DNA of 51,267 nt from an uncultured Sulfitobacter sp. (GTDB lineage: Bacteria > Pseudomonadota > Alphaproteobacteria > Rhodobacterales > Rhodobacteraceae): positions 1 through 51,267 of the forward strand of contig CAJXSZ010000023.1 of the NCBI GenBank assembly GCA_913060815.1, written 5' to 3'. Positions 1 to 7,991 of the stretch are shown here, piece after piece. The notes under the pieces were generated by a model. It ran no database searches and was not told the origin of the DNA. It saw only the letters and a list, made by a program, of their open reading frames with translations. The translations under genes were made by a program, and so were the position numbers. Positions within the stretch are counted from its first letter, which is position 1, and the number at the start of each line of letters is the position of its first letter.

Positions 1-29
1 GTGGGCTCGGAGATGTGTATAAGAGACAG
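1..29 (+). other. Nextera transposase adapter (contamination)
   Basis: These bases match the 3' part of the Illumina Nextera read-2 transposase adapter. They end in the 19-bp Tn5 mosaic end AGATGTGTATAAGAGACAG at 11-29. Translated, the segment gives SEMCIRDR, a peptide familiar as an adapter artefact in databases. It is library sequence left on the contig end and not part of the genome. Confidence 0.96.
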
Positions 30-133
30 GAGATACGGAGTCGATTATCGATTGGGTACTAGAGAGCAAGCTGCAGCCAAAGCGAATATTGGATTTAGGC
101 ACGGGCACTGGTGCGTTGGCATTGGCTTTGGCC
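30..133 (+). other. Chimeric fragment resembling prmC
   Basis: Read in the frame of base 32, this stretch encodes GDTE followed by a helix and then [16 protein letters not shown] at 86-133. GDTE resembles the conserved RPDTE of PrmC, the release-factor glutamine N5-methyltransferase. The second piece is a textbook SAM-binding motif I of PrmC/HemK. It carries on without a break from the adapter and then runs into an mscS gene in another frame. The switch lies in about 113-133, where the bases fit both genes. I read it as a misjoined prmC fragment, not a gene in this genome context. The family call rests on about 34 residues. Confidence 0.6.
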
Positions 134-681
134 TGCAAACAGTGGTTTCAAATTTTGTTTCTGGCATCATTTTGCTCGTTGAACGGCCAATTTCAAAAGG
201 CGACTGGATCGAAGTAGGTGGCATGATGGGTTATGTTCGCGACATCTCGGTGCGTTCAACCCGGATTGAAACTTTCGACCGTACGGATGTGATTATTCCG
301 AACTCGGATCTGATCACTGGCACAGTCACCAATTATACTCGGGGCAACACCGTCGGCCGGGTAATTGTGCCGGTTGGTGTGGCCTATGGCAGTGATCCGC
401 GCCGTATTCAAAAGATCCTTTTGGAAATCGCCCAAGCTCACCCGATGGTATTGATGAACCCTGAACCCAGCGTGGTTTTTCAGGGGTTTGGAGCTGACAG
501 CCTGGATTTTGAAATTCGGGCGATCTTGCGCGATGTAAACTGGGTTCTCGCGGTTCGGTCCGATTTGAACTTTGAAATTTCTCGCCGTTTCACAGAAGAG
601 GGTATCGAGATCCCGTTTGCACAACGCGACCTGTGGATCCGCAATCCTGAGGCTCTAACTGAGGTGGGGTCGGCGTCATAA
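115..681 (+). CDS. MscS-family mechanosensitive channel, C-terminal part
   Basis: This is the C-terminal part of a small-conductance mechanosensitive channel of the inner membrane, which releases solutes on hypo-osmotic shock. The authentic part starts at VGIGFGLQ, the end of the pore-lining TM3. It is followed by [14 protein letters not shown] and the beta domain with the signature [18 protein letters not shown], then the alpha/beta C-terminal domain, which ends at the stop at 679-681. All upstream membrane segments are missing because the contig is chimeric to the left of about 115. An open frame runs back to base 1, but its first 38 or so residues come from adapter and foreign sequence and must not be annotated as protein. 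Confidence 0.88.
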   Translation, partial: VGIGFGLQTVVSNFVSGIILLVERPISKGDWIEVGGMMGYVRDISVRSTRIETFDRTDVIIPNSDLITGTVTNYTRGNTVGRVIVPVGVAYGSDPRRIQKILLEIAQAHPMVLMNPEPSVVFQGFGADSLDFEIRAILRDVNWVLAVRSDLNFEISRRFTEEGIEIPFAQRDLWIRNPEALTEVGSAS

Positions 682-1149
682 AACCTTGCGCCATCCTCCA
701 GTTTGAAAAAAGCAGACCAAAGTGATCTGATAGACCCAGCTAGCAATAATGACGATTGATCTTTTTTCCAAGCGGCACCAGAAAACATAGCCGCGTAGCA
801 GGCTTTGATCGATCGTGTTTTGCCGATCGTTAAGCAGTGGCACACCGAGGCTAAGCCGGACGCCAACCTTCATCAGTTCGATAAAACTATGTTCGCATGT
901 CGACCATAAGGCGTTGACCAGCTCCGGCTGGTGCAATTTGCTTCTGGTAACTTGCAGCCCTGTGGCTGAACCCATGTTAAACGCACGACCGGAATCGGCA
1001 AATCCTTGTCGATAAAGTGGAAACGAAGGGTAAATTGAACTGTCGGGTCTATCTGCATTCGGATGGATGAATTAATCAGCGATTGAGCTGACTTTTTTCC
1101 ATAGTTGGCTCTTGCATTCTAGGTGGGCATCGGTCAAATACCGCACAGT
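682..1149. other. Non-coding stretch between mscS and tRNA-Ser
   Basis: About 470 bases with no recognisable gene. Short open frames exist on both strands, the longest being 99 codons on the minus strand at 676-975, but none shows a known motif, a convincing ribosome-binding site or family resemblance. The stretch may be decayed coding sequence. I see no repeat or terminator that I would defend. Confidence 0.5.
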
Positions 1150-1239
1150 GGACAGGTGGCCGAGTGGTCGAAGGCGCACGCCTGGAAAGTGTGTAGGCGG
1201 GAGACCGTCTCCAGGGTTCGAATCCCTGTCTGTCCGCCA
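1150..1239 (+). tRNA. tRNA-Ser (GGA)
   Basis: A 90-base class II tRNA with an encoded CCA end. The acceptor stem GGACAGG pairs with TCTGTCC with one G-T pair. The anticodon stem CACGC/GTGTG holds the loop CTGGAAA, giving anticodon GGA (serine, UCC/UCU codons). A long variable arm follows, then the T-arm CAGGG-TTCGAAT-CCCTG, discriminator G and CCA at 1237-1239. The long variable arm and GGA anticodon make the serine assignment firm. The DNA to the right is decayed, as often seen beside tRNA genes that serve as integration points, but I found no duplicated tRNA 3' end marking an att site. Confidence 0.97.
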
Positions 1240-1755
1240 TTTTGCCAAAAGCATTGCGAACTAAGCCATTGATTTTGCGGTACCTGTTGTGAAACTGCGA
1301 ATTTGGTGCCGTTGTTGCTCCACATATATCGCAGATAGCTGTATGTTTTTGGCGAACCATTCGGAAGAGCGCTGTGTGAAGGTCAGAATCCGACGGGGTT
1401 CTGACAAGGCAATGAACGGCCCATAACTGCCCTCCGCCAACCATCTTGAATGCTGCGATGCGGCCTGCCAGAGCCGACATTCGCTGCAATTGCATAATTT
1501 AGTGATTGGTGAATTCATAGTCTGCGGACAAAGCCGTCACCTGCTGCGAAAGAGACAATGATCGCTTCTAAAGCCCTTAAAACGATTTTAAATCAGCGCA
1601 ACGTTTGGATAACGCATGCTTTTGTCTATAGTGTTTGGCTCTCTTGTCGTTATCTATCAATAACTACGGTAGTTGGTGATAGCTCTTGTCCGCTTTTCCA
1701 GGCCTGCGATAAGCAGCGCCTTCGCAACTGTTATTCGGCGTCTCTCTTTATGCTG
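1240..1755. other. Non-coding stretch after tRNA-Ser
   Basis: About 500 bases without a supportable gene. The minus-strand frames that read through the tRNA are artefacts. Nothing between 1261 and 1755 resembles a known protein. The run at about 1400-1495 has the look of an intergenic repeat because all frames are short and unrelated to any family I know, but I see no second copy in this window. Confidence 0.45.
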
Positions 1756-2410
1756 TCAGATATCGGAAACATCCAAATCCTCGACAATACCTGCCTCTCC
1801 TTCAAATTTCTCTGAAAGATCATTCAATGCTCGTTCATGTCCATTTGGGCTGCCCATGTGGATGCGAAAATGGCTGCAAAGAGCCTTTTTACGCCTACAC
1901 TTTGTGCCATCTCCGCCACTTCGCCAGGATCAGGGCTGTAGGCTTGCAATGCAGGATGCAGTATTTTGCCCGCCCCGCGGTAGCACCAGTGCAGCAATAG
2001 ATCAGCATCACGGGACAGGTCGGCAATGTCAGCGTTGATGCCAGTGTCGCCGGAATAGACGAACTTCTTACCATCGGCCTCTACAAAGAAACTAAGACAC
2101 TCGAGGATCGGCTGTGCGTGGGTCGCCTTGGCCGAACCCAGTTTCCAGCCGTCCCCCCTTATGGGAAAATCCAGCTGTAATCTCAGTTACTTCTGGCGCG
2201 GGCCACGGGCGCGGTAGCGTTCTGCCACGTGCGAGCCAGACTTGCTGGCTTTGGGGCAATTCCGTACGGGCGCAATGGTCATTGCTCAGGACGCCATCCC
2301 GCAGCAGGCTATCAACCACCCCACCACCGCAATCAGACAAAATACGGTCGGCGCCAGCCTCCAACAGAAACCCTGAAGACGCCCGCCGCGCGTAGGCCCC
2401 GAGCATGGAC
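1756..2410 (-). pseudogene. Broken metallo-beta-lactamase-fold hydrolase
   Basis: Read on the minus strand, successive pieces of one MBL-fold protein appear in different frames. RASSGFLLEAG and DRILSDCGGGVVDSLLRDGVL form the N-terminal strands. VWLARGRTLP follows. VYSGDTG and AYSPDPGEVAEMAQSVGVKRL belong to the C-terminal half, then HFRIHMGSPNGHERALNDL. The zinc-binding HxHxDH segment, expected after GVLSNDH, is missing, so there is an internal deletion. Frameshifts occur near 2120-2140 and near 1885. With several lesions and no metal site it cannot be functional. The fold resembles RNase Z/arylsulfatase-like hydrolases, but the substrate is unknown. Sequencing error alone is unlikely because of the missing motif. 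Confidence 0.75.
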
Positions 2411-2510
2411 CGATGACTAATCACCTGAAAAACTTCATCAAACTCCTCTCCAAATGGCCTAACCTCGATGCCCGTAAAGCATATCTCCTGCAGATCGCAG
2501 AGACCCAAGG

Positions 2511-3018
2511 CACGACCGATTTCCTGTGGACTAAGGCTGATCGGGAGACCTGGATCTTGCTCTGCATCGCAAGAATGTCTGTTGGTAGAGTGTCGGTGGA
2601 TGCGGACGTTCTGTCAGCAGATCACAATGACACATCAAGAAAGTTGCTGGCTGGCGCCATGCGGACCGTAGCAAAGTCAGTCACGTAAATTAGGTTGATC
2701 TCCGCTGCCTTGCTCTGGTGGAGTGCGCGAGTGCCATAAGTGGTCGGCTGGGGCCGATAACTCTTCCTTTGTCCGGAGCCCTATACTTCGGGGCGGCCGC
2801 AGCAAGTTGAGCTCTGGTCACAATATGCTTTTCAACACTCAACGTCTGCTTGCAACTTGCTACCCCCAGAAAACTCTCGACAACTCCTTTTTTTTGAACG
2901 GGTCCATCGCCAGCAGCAACGATAGTATTTGTACCGTTTCAAAATAGAGCACCGACATGCTCTAAATTCTCCAGCAAGGCGCTTGACCAACACCTATCGT
3001 ATCAATAAATCGTGATAT
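2511..3018. other. Non-coding stretch upstream of arsR
   Basis: No recognisable gene. A 91-codon plus-strand frame at 2413-2688 overlaps the N-terminal end of the broken hydrolase and has no family resemblance. The last 40 bases hold the arsR promoter, described separately. The rest is probably decayed DNA. Confidence 0.45.
2983..3018 (+). promoter_or_regulatory. Candidate arsR promoter/operator
   Basis: TTGACC at 2983-2988 is followed 17 bases later by a poor -10 (TAAATC, 3006-3011). Overlapping it is a repeated element ATCGTAT-caataa-ATCGTGAT (about 2997-3016) that could bind the ArsR dimer. The element ends two bases before the arsR start codon, so binding there would block RNA polymerase. 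There is no ribosome-binding site between promoter and ATG, which suggests a leaderless transcript. Assigned by eye. Confidence 0.4.
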
Positions 3019-3351
3019 ATGGATAAAGATCACGCCCTCGACGCTTTTGCCGCTCTCAGCCAGTCCACTCGCCTCGACGTATTTCGCCTTCTCATCAAGG
3101 CCGGAGAGGTCGGCATGACGGCGGGTGATATAAGTGACACCCTCGAGGTTCGTCAGAACACGATGTCGGCCAACCTCAGCATTCTATCCCGCGCAGGTCT
3201 AATACGAAACACGAGGGAAGGTCGCAGCATCCGCTATTTCGCGGACATGGACGGGATGCGCGGTCTTCTGGCTTTCCTCATGGAAGATTGCTGCGGCGGA
3301 CTCCCTGAACTTTGCCAGCCTGTCATCAATGAGCTGGCTTGCGACTGCTAA
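3019..3351 (+). CDS. arsR: ArsR/SmtB-family arsenic-responsive repressor
   Basis: A 110-residue winged-helix repressor that would release DNA on binding As(III) and so induce the adjacent efflux gene. The N-terminus [18 protein letters not shown] and the helix-turn-helix around residues 33-65 ([20 protein letters not shown]) are typical of the family. Metal ligands are probably C91, C92 and C99 in [11 protein letters not shown], the C-terminal cysteine arrangement of one ArsR subgroup, not the classic ELCVCDL site in the DNA-binding helix. C108 and C110 are extra. ACR3 begins 35 bases downstream, so the two are probably co-transcribed and autoregulated. The start lacks a ribosome-binding site. 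Confidence 0.92.
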   Translation: MDKDHALDAFAALSQSTRLDVFRLLIKAGEVGMTAGDISDTLEVRQNTMSANLSILSRAGLIRNTREGRSIRYFADMDGMRGLLAFLMEDCCGGLPELCQPVINELACDC

Positions 3352-3385
3352 TGGGCGACACTTTTCAACTGGAGGCTTGCGAAAT

Positions 3386-4453
3386 ATGACCGATACATCG
3401 CTCCCCGCTGCGGCGGGTCTGGGAACCTTTGAACGCTGGCTGTCCGTTTGGGTGGCACTTGCCATCGGCTGCGGGCTGCTGCTGGGTAACCTCTTTCCAG
3501 ATCTCTTCTCTTTTCTGGCCGCACTGGAAGTCGCTTCCGTCAACCTGCTGGTGGCGGTTTTGATCTGGGCGATGGTCTATCCGATGATGGTCGGCGTGGA
3601 CTTTGGCGCACTACGTCAAATCGGGGACAAGCCCAAGGGGCTGGTCGTCACCTTAATCGTCAACTGGCTGATCAAACCCTTTACGATGGCCGCACTCGGC
3701 GTGTTGTTTTTCGAGTATGTCTTTGCGGGGCTTATCCCGCCTGACGACGCACAGGCTTACCTTGCAGGTGTTATCCTGCTGGGCGCCGCGCCCTGTACAG
3801 CGATGGTCTTCGTCTGGTCAAATCTCACGCGGGGCGATGCGACCTACACGCTGGTGCAGGTCAGCGTTAACGATGTGATCATGGTGTTCGCCTTTGCGCC
3901 TATTGTCGCCTTTCTTCTCGGCGTCACGGACATCGTTGTGCCTTGGGACACGCTGCTGTTGTCGGTAGGCCTCTACGTCTTGCTACCCCTTCTGGCAGGG
4001 TATCTGACGCGGCGGGCGCTGGTTGGGAAGGGCGGCGAGGCAGCGGTCGATGCCTTTAAGACCCGTGTGCAACCGTTCTCGATCATCGGGCTACTGGTGA
4101 CGGTGGTGCTGCTGTTCGGGTTTCAGGGCGAGGTCATTCTGGAACGTCCGTTGGTCATCGCGCTGATTGCCGTACCGCTGCTGATCCAGTCCTACGGGAT
4201 TTTCTTTGTGGCTTACCTTGCAGCGCGGGCATGGCGCATCCCGTTCAACATCGCCGCGCCCTGCGCGATGATTGGAACGTCGAACTTCTTTGAACTGGCC
4301 GTCGCTGTCGCTATCAGCTTGTTCGGGCTAGGATCGGGGGCGGCTTTGGCAACTGTCGTCGGCGTTCTTGTCGAGGTGCCCGTGATGCTGTCACTCGTTG
4401 CATTCGCCAACCGGACCCAGCATTGGTTCCCCAAGGAAGAAGGTGCCTCGTAA
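3386..4453 (+). CDS. acr3: ACR3-family arsenite efflux transporter
   Basis: A 355-residue inner-membrane carrier with about ten hydrophobic segments that exports arsenite, driven by the proton gradient. The signature [14 protein letters not shown], with the conserved cysteine required by ACR3 proteins, lies mid-protein, and the second-half motif [12 protein letters not shown] is also present. The start at 3386 is preceded by GGAGG at 3371-3375. An earlier in-frame ATG at 3329 overlaps arsR and lacks a site. The gene is called ArsB in some annotations, but the motifs are those of ACR3 (BASS superfamily). It lies directly after arsR and before the remains of arsC. Confidence 0.95.
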   Translation: MTDTSLPAAAGLGTFERWLSVWVALAIGCGLLLGNLFPDLFSFLAALEVASVNLLVAVLIWAMVYPMMVGVDFGALRQIGDKPKGLVVTLIVNWLIKPFTMAALGVLFFEYVFAGLIPPDDAQAYLAGVILLGAAPCTAMVFVWSNLTRGDATYTLVQVSVNDVIMVFAFAPIVAFLLGVTDIVVPWDTLLLSVGLYVLLPLLAGYLTRRALVGKGGEAAVDAFKTRVQPFSIIGLLVTVVLLFGFQGEVILERPLVIALIAVPLLIQSYGIFFVAYLAARAWRIPFNIAAPCAMIGTSNFFELAVAVAISLFGLGSGAALATVVGVLVEVPVMLSLVAFANRTQHWFPKEEGAS

Positions 4454-4554
4454 GCATCGTCATCCACCATGACCCCGACGGCACCACCTCGCGCAATAAG
4501 CTGGGGATCATCAGGGCCGCGGGCGATGCGCGTATGGTGATTGAACCTCTTTAG
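4453..4554 (+). pseudogene. arsC remnant (arsenate reductase, N-terminal stub)
   Basis: In the frame after the ACR3 stop, 33 codons read [15 protein letters not shown] followed by KLGIIRAAGDARMVIEPL and then TAG. This closely follows the N-terminus of glutaredoxin-coupled arsenate reductase, whose active site reads HNPxCGTSRN. Here the catalytic cysteine is glycine (DPDGTTSRN), there is no start codon, and translation stops where the family would continue for about 80 residues. It is a dead remnant. The position (arsR-ACR3-arsC) is the expected operon order, so the cell has kept efflux but lost this reductase copy. Confidence 0.75.
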
Positions 4555-4788
4555 CACCTTTGGGTCACTTGTATCCTGACGCGACTAGGCGCAGAGACGC
4601 GCACATTCAGACCATATGGATCTGACCTCGCCAGACGACGCGGGGGCCTATCATCCAAAGGTGAAAAAGCTGCGCGATCATGTATTTGGCCGATCAGGAC
4701 AGCGCGATGATCAGCATGAAAAACTGGAATGACTGGATTGCTGTCACGATACACTTTCCAGATATGCTTGGTATAAACGCCTTGCGGC
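4555..4788. other. Non-coding remainder downstream of arsC stub
   Basis: Together with the arsC stub this forms a gap of about 335 bases between convergent genes. Short frames continue, but I cannot match them to the missing part of ArsC or to ArsH/ArsJ. No terminator is evident. Confidence 0.4.
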
Positions 4789-5298
4789 TTATCCAAGCGC
4801 TCGGACGAGGACATCGTTTTGGTATCCTTCGTTGCCAATTCTGAAGTCGGTCGTGCTGATTTTTGTGAAGCCCTGTTTGAGGTAGAATGCGATTGCAGGC
4901 GCGTTTTGTGAATTCGTCGTGAGCCAGACTGATGAAGCGCCGCGCTGGATGGCCTCTTCACAAGCTGCACGCAGGAGCCGAGCGCCGATGCCCTTGCCTT
5001 GGTGGCGGGGCTGGACATAGAGTGTGGAGATTTCCCATTTCGAGCACGCTTCAACGGGACCAGAGATGTTGGAAGACAAGCGCATCACGCCGTCAATGCC
5101 ATTAGTGTTTTGCGAGACAAGGATGAACTGCGCGGGGTCAGCGATGAGGTCGCGGGTTTTCGCGCTGGTAAACTCCTCCAGAACGTAGTCCGCGAAAAAC
5201 CCGTTGATACCTTGCTTGAGATACGTCCCCGCCCAGACTTCAATGCACAGGGTGGCAATACTGGAAGCATCTGAAAATTCGGCAGGTCTGAGTGTCAT
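4789..5298 (-). CDS. GNAT-family N-acetyltransferase
   Basis: A 169-residue GNAT enzyme that transfers an acyl group from acyl-CoA to an unknown amine. It starts MTLRPAEFSDA, the usual beta-1 of the fold. The acetyl-CoA loop is motif A, ISTLYVQPRHQGKGIGARLL (Q-G-K-G-I-G), and motif B, the NAPAIAFYLKQGF region, follows. The frame is open well upstream, but only 5298 gives the family N-terminus. It lies on the same strand as the one-carbon operon but is separated from it by a strong terminator, so it is an independent unit. Confidence 0.85.
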   Translation of the reverse strand: MTLRPAEFSDASSIATLCIEVWAGTYLKQGINGFFADYVLEEFTSAKTRDLIADPAQFILVSQNTNGIDGVMRLSSNISGPVEACSKWEISTLYVQPRHQGKGIGARLLRAACEEAIQRGASSVWLTTNSQNAPAIAFYLKQGFTKISTTDFRIGNEGYQNDVLVRALG

Positions 5299-5335
5299 TT
5301 GCTCACGATACGCGGTTTGAGCAGGCCTATAAACT

Positions 5336-5366
5336 GAAAAGGGCAGCACAATCGGCTGCCCTTTAA
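5336..5366 (-). terminator. Rho-independent terminator of one-carbon operon
   Basis: The inverted repeat AAGGGCAGC-acaatc-GGCTGCCCTT is followed on the minus strand by a T-rich run. It lies 20 bases beyond the methyltransferase stop. A-rich sequence on the other side means it may also act in the opposite direction. Confidence 0.8.
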
Positions 5367-5386
5367 AATCGTTCTGTGCCAGAGGT

Positions 5387-6466
5387 TTAGGCGCGACGGC
5401 GTCCCCCTGTGCGGCCTGCGCGGCCGCGGCCTTCCTGACCTGCTTTAGGCGCGACCTTGTTGAATTTGATCCAGTCGCCGCCATGCGGATCGCGGTCAAA
5501 GAGGAAATTGGCTGCGCGAATGGCCTCCATCTCTTTGCCAGGTTTTGGCAGGGTTGAGCCCATGCCGAAGAGTTGCACGAACGCCTCGTCATCCATGCCC
5601 TCGGGCAGGACAACGCCAAGAGCGGCCAGCTCTGCTTTCTTCTCGGCAATTTTCTTTGCGTTTACCGGCAAGGCAACGGGGTTCATAATCGCGGAAGTCA
5701 TGCCTGCGCCCATAGCCATGGGCAGGAAAGCGTTGTTGATCCCGTGACGATTGGGCAGGCCAAAGCTGATGTTGGAGGCACCGCAGGTGGTGTTCACGCC
5801 CAGCTCCTCGCGCAGGCGGCGCACAAGGGTAAAGACCTGATGGCCAGCTGTCGCCATGGCGCCGATGGGCATAACCAGCGGATCGACTACGATGTCATGC
5901 GCGGGGATACCAAAATCTGCCGCACGCTCGACGATCTTTTTTGCGACCGCAAAACGCACGTCGGGATCTTCGGAAATGCCCGTATCATCGTTGGAGATCG
6001 CCACCACTGGCACGTTATATTTCTTGACCAGTGGCAGGACCAGCTCCAGCCGTTCTTCCTCGCCCGTGACGGAGTTCAGCAGCGGGCGACCCTCGGCGGC
6101 CTCCAGACCGTTCTCCAGCGCTCCGGGCACCGAGCTGTCGATGCAGATCGGGCAGTCGGTAACTGCCTGCACGCGGGCGATCATCTCGGGCATCAGCATC
6201 GGCTCGACAAAGTTGTTGTCGGCATAGCGCGGGTCTTCGGCCATTTTGTTGGAGAAAACGGCACCAGAGTTCACGTCGAGGATGTTCGCGCCTGCGTTGA
6301 CTTGCGCCACCGCATCCGCTTCGACACGGGAAAAATCACCGCGCTCCAACTCCTCGGCGAGGATTTTGCGGCCTGTGGGATTGATCCGCTCTCCGATGAC
6401 GCAGAAGGGTTGGTCAAAGCCGATGATGGCGGTTTTGGTTTTGGATTCGACGATCGTTCTGGTCAT
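5387..6466 (-). CDS. Methyltetrahydrofolate:corrinoid methyltransferase-like protein
   Basis: A 359-residue cytosolic protein with the pterin-binding TIM-barrel fold of MetH/AcsE. VIGERINPTGR (residues 23-33) and ANILDVNSG are the folate-site strands. DCPICIDSS and the glycine-rich stretch GASNISFGLPNRHGIN continue the barrel. It should move the methyl group between methyl-THF and a corrinoid protein. The start at 6466 follows GAGAGAG; an upstream in-frame ATG overlaps the previous gene. The C-terminus ends in a basic Gly/Arg tail. It is the last gene of a three-gene unit with an MTHFR-like protein 11 bases upstream. No corrinoid protein or methylamine-type methyltransferase lies beside it here, so the methyl donor or acceptor is open. 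Confidence 0.88.
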   Translation of the reverse strand: MTRTIVESKTKTAIIGFDQPFCVIGERINPTGRKILAEELERGDFSRVEADAVAQVNAGANILDVNSGAVFSNKMAEDPRYADNNFVEPMLMPEMIARVQAVTDCPICIDSSVPGALENGLEAAEGRPLLNSVTGEEERLELVLPLVKKYNVPVVAISNDDTGISEDPDVRFAVAKKIVERAADFGIPAHDIVVDPLVMPIGAMATAGHQVFTLVRRLREELGVNTTCGASNISFGLPNRHGINNAFLPMAMGAGMTSAIMNPVALPVNAKKIAEKKAELAALGVVLPEGMDDEAFVQLFGMGSTLPKPGKEMEAIRAANFLFDRDPHGGDWIKFNKVAPKAGQEGRGRAGRTGGRRRA

Positions 6467-6477
6467 ATTGCTCTCTC

Positions 6478-7398
6478 TCAGGCGGAAGCTGGAACAGCAG
6501 CAGCGCCGCCGTTGTTTTGGGCCCATGTGGCGTTGGTCTTGATTCCGCCCAACGGGAAGAAATGCACATGGCTGATATTGAAGTCTGGGTTGGCCGCTTT
6601 GTGCGCGGCAAGCTCGGCCACAACATCGGTCGGCTCATAGGGCAGAAGTAGCTTGGTCACGTCCATTGCCCGCTTTTGCAGCACTTTGAGAGACGGGCCC
6701 ACGCCGCAGGCGATGGCGAACTTGATCAGCGTCTGCAACTTGGCAGGACCCGCGATGCCGATGTGGACGGGCAGGGTGATGCCTGCCTCTACAAGGCTGT
6801 CGGCCCACGCAATGATCGGCTTGGCCTCGAACGCGAATTGCGTAGCGATGGCCATCTGCGCGTCTGTGCGACTTTGAAACTGGTTCTTCCAGCGCAGCGC
6901 GGCATCCACATTGGCGGTGCCCGTTGCGTCGATATCGCGGTTACCTTCAGGGTGGCCCGCGACGTGCAGGTTGGTGAACCCTGCCTTGTCAAACAAGCCT
7001 GTCTCGGCCAACTGCATGCTGTCGCTGAAATCACCGTGAGGCTGTGCGACCCCACCTGCAAGCAACAGCGCCTGTTTTACATCGGCTTCACCCTGATAGC
7101 GCGCGATCCAGTCGGCCAGTGTATCGGCGTCCTTGATAATGCGCGCAGGGAAATGCGGCATGACGTTGAATCCGTCAGCGCTGAGGCGCTTGGCCGTGGC
7201 GACCATATCCTCGATGGGGGTGCCCTCGATGTGGGCAATATAGACGCGGGTGCCTGCGGGCAGGAGGGCGCGGAAATCTTCGACCTTCTCGGCGGTGCGC
7301 GGCATTACTTCGATGGAATAATCCTGCAAGAAGCTTTCGATCTGCGGATTGACTTCATCGGGTGCTGCTTCTTTTTTGCGAAAATTCAACAATGCCAT
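6478..7398 (-). CDS. Methylenetetrahydrofolate reductase-like protein
   Basis: A 306-residue TIM-barrel protein of the MetF superfamily that interconverts methylene-THF and methyl-THF. Visible features are SIEVMPRTAEKVEDF near the N-terminus, the VYIAHIEGTP and FNVMPHFPAR strands, LLLAGG, and LPVHIGIAGP in the C-terminal half, with HVHFFPLGG near the end. It is diverged from E. coli MetF and belongs to the set found beside methyl-THF methyltransferases. The start at 7398 (MALLNFRKK) gives the natural N-terminus. It sits 31 bases after the virulence-factor gene and 11 before the methyltransferase, clearly co-transcribed. The likely role is C1 oxidation of demethylation products (betaine-type compounds), inferred from context. 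Confidence 0.85.
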   Translation of the reverse strand: MALLNFRKKEAAPDEVNPQIESFLQDYSIEVMPRTAEKVEDFRALLPAGTRVYIAHIEGTPIEDMVATAKRLSADGFNVMPHFPARIIKDADTLADWIARYQGEADVKQALLLAGGVAQPHGDFSDSMQLAETGLFDKAGFTNLHVAGHPEGNRDIDATGTANVDAALRWKNQFQSRTDAQMAIATQFAFEAKPIIAWADSLVEAGITLPVHIGIAGPAKLQTLIKFAIACGVGPSLKVLQKRAMDVTKLLLPYEPTDVVAELAAHKAANPDFNISHVHFFPLGGIKTNATWAQNNGGAAAVPASA

Positions 7399-7429
7399 AG
7401 CGCGGCTCCTTAAAGTGGAAGAGGAAAGG

Positions 7430-7726
7430 TCAGGCCCAACCATCGTTTGTAATCAGCGCCTTGATGCGCTCGCGGTCATATTCGGCGTCGATACGGGCGG
7501 CCTCGGAATCGGCCACGGCTGCATCGTCGCCCTCAATCGTAACGGGGGCCGCCTTGCGCCATTCTGCGAGGTAGGCGTCGGTATCTTCGGCACCAATCTT
7601 CATCGCGGCACGGTCGATTGCCTGCTCGAAACGCTCTGGCAGGATGCGCTTTTGACCGCGGCGGCCTTTGCCCACGATCACCTGCGCAGGAATATCCCGC
7701 CAATAGACGATAACCACTTCTGCCAC
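7430..7726 (-). CDS. Virulence-factor family protein (small conserved)
   Basis: A 98-residue acidic cytosolic protein with no signal peptide. The N-terminus VVIVYWRDIPAQVIVGKGRRG and the conserved RILPERFEQAIDRAAM mark the family named virulence factor in databases (Pfam Virulence_fact). The biochemical function is unknown and the name is historical. It is the first gene of the one-carbon operon; the same neighbour order recurs in many Rhodobacteraceae, so a role in C1 transfer is more likely than one in virulence. Confidence 0.8.
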   Translation of the reverse strand: MAEVVIVYWRDIPAQVIVGKGRRGQKRILPERFEQAIDRAAMKIGAEDTDAYLAEWRKAAPVTIEGDDAAVADSEAARIDAEYDRERIKALITNDGWA

Positions 7727-7991
7727 TTGCGATTCCTCTCTGCCGTCGCTTGTCTTGGATCCTCTGTAGCGGATGCACTGCCGTGCGCAGACGTCGTTTT
7801 CGACAATTGCACGACCATCCGCGACGTCACCCTATAACAACGCGGATCAGGCTGCGAGGGCGCGGCGGGGTCATTCGGTGCATGACCTTTGTGAATTTTC
7901 CTAAAATACCGCCAAGGGGGTGCGGTCGGTCCTTGCACGGGGGGCGTGCAGCGCGTATCTTGACTGCAACACGTAATGAAAGGCGCAAACT

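Noticed and set aside
1..29. Tn5 mosaic end as evidence of a transposon
   Set aside because: It is attached to Nextera primer sequence at the exact contig end; it is library adapter and not a mobile element.
676..975. A 99-codon minus-strand frame next to mscS
   Set aside because: No family resemblance, no ribosome-binding site, and partly antisense to neighbouring sequence.
2413..2688. A 91-codon plus-strand frame
   Set aside because: It overlaps the N-terminal end of the broken hydrolase in antisense and matches no family I know.
1150..3018. Genomic island integrated at tRNA-Ser
   Set aside because: No integrase and no repeat of the tRNA 3' end could be found in the window; decay alone explains the gene-poor stretch.
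5573..6640. A 355-codon frame antisense to the methyltransferase
   Set aside because: Shadow of a high-GC gene on the other strand; its residues show no domain, while the minus-strand product is a clear family member.
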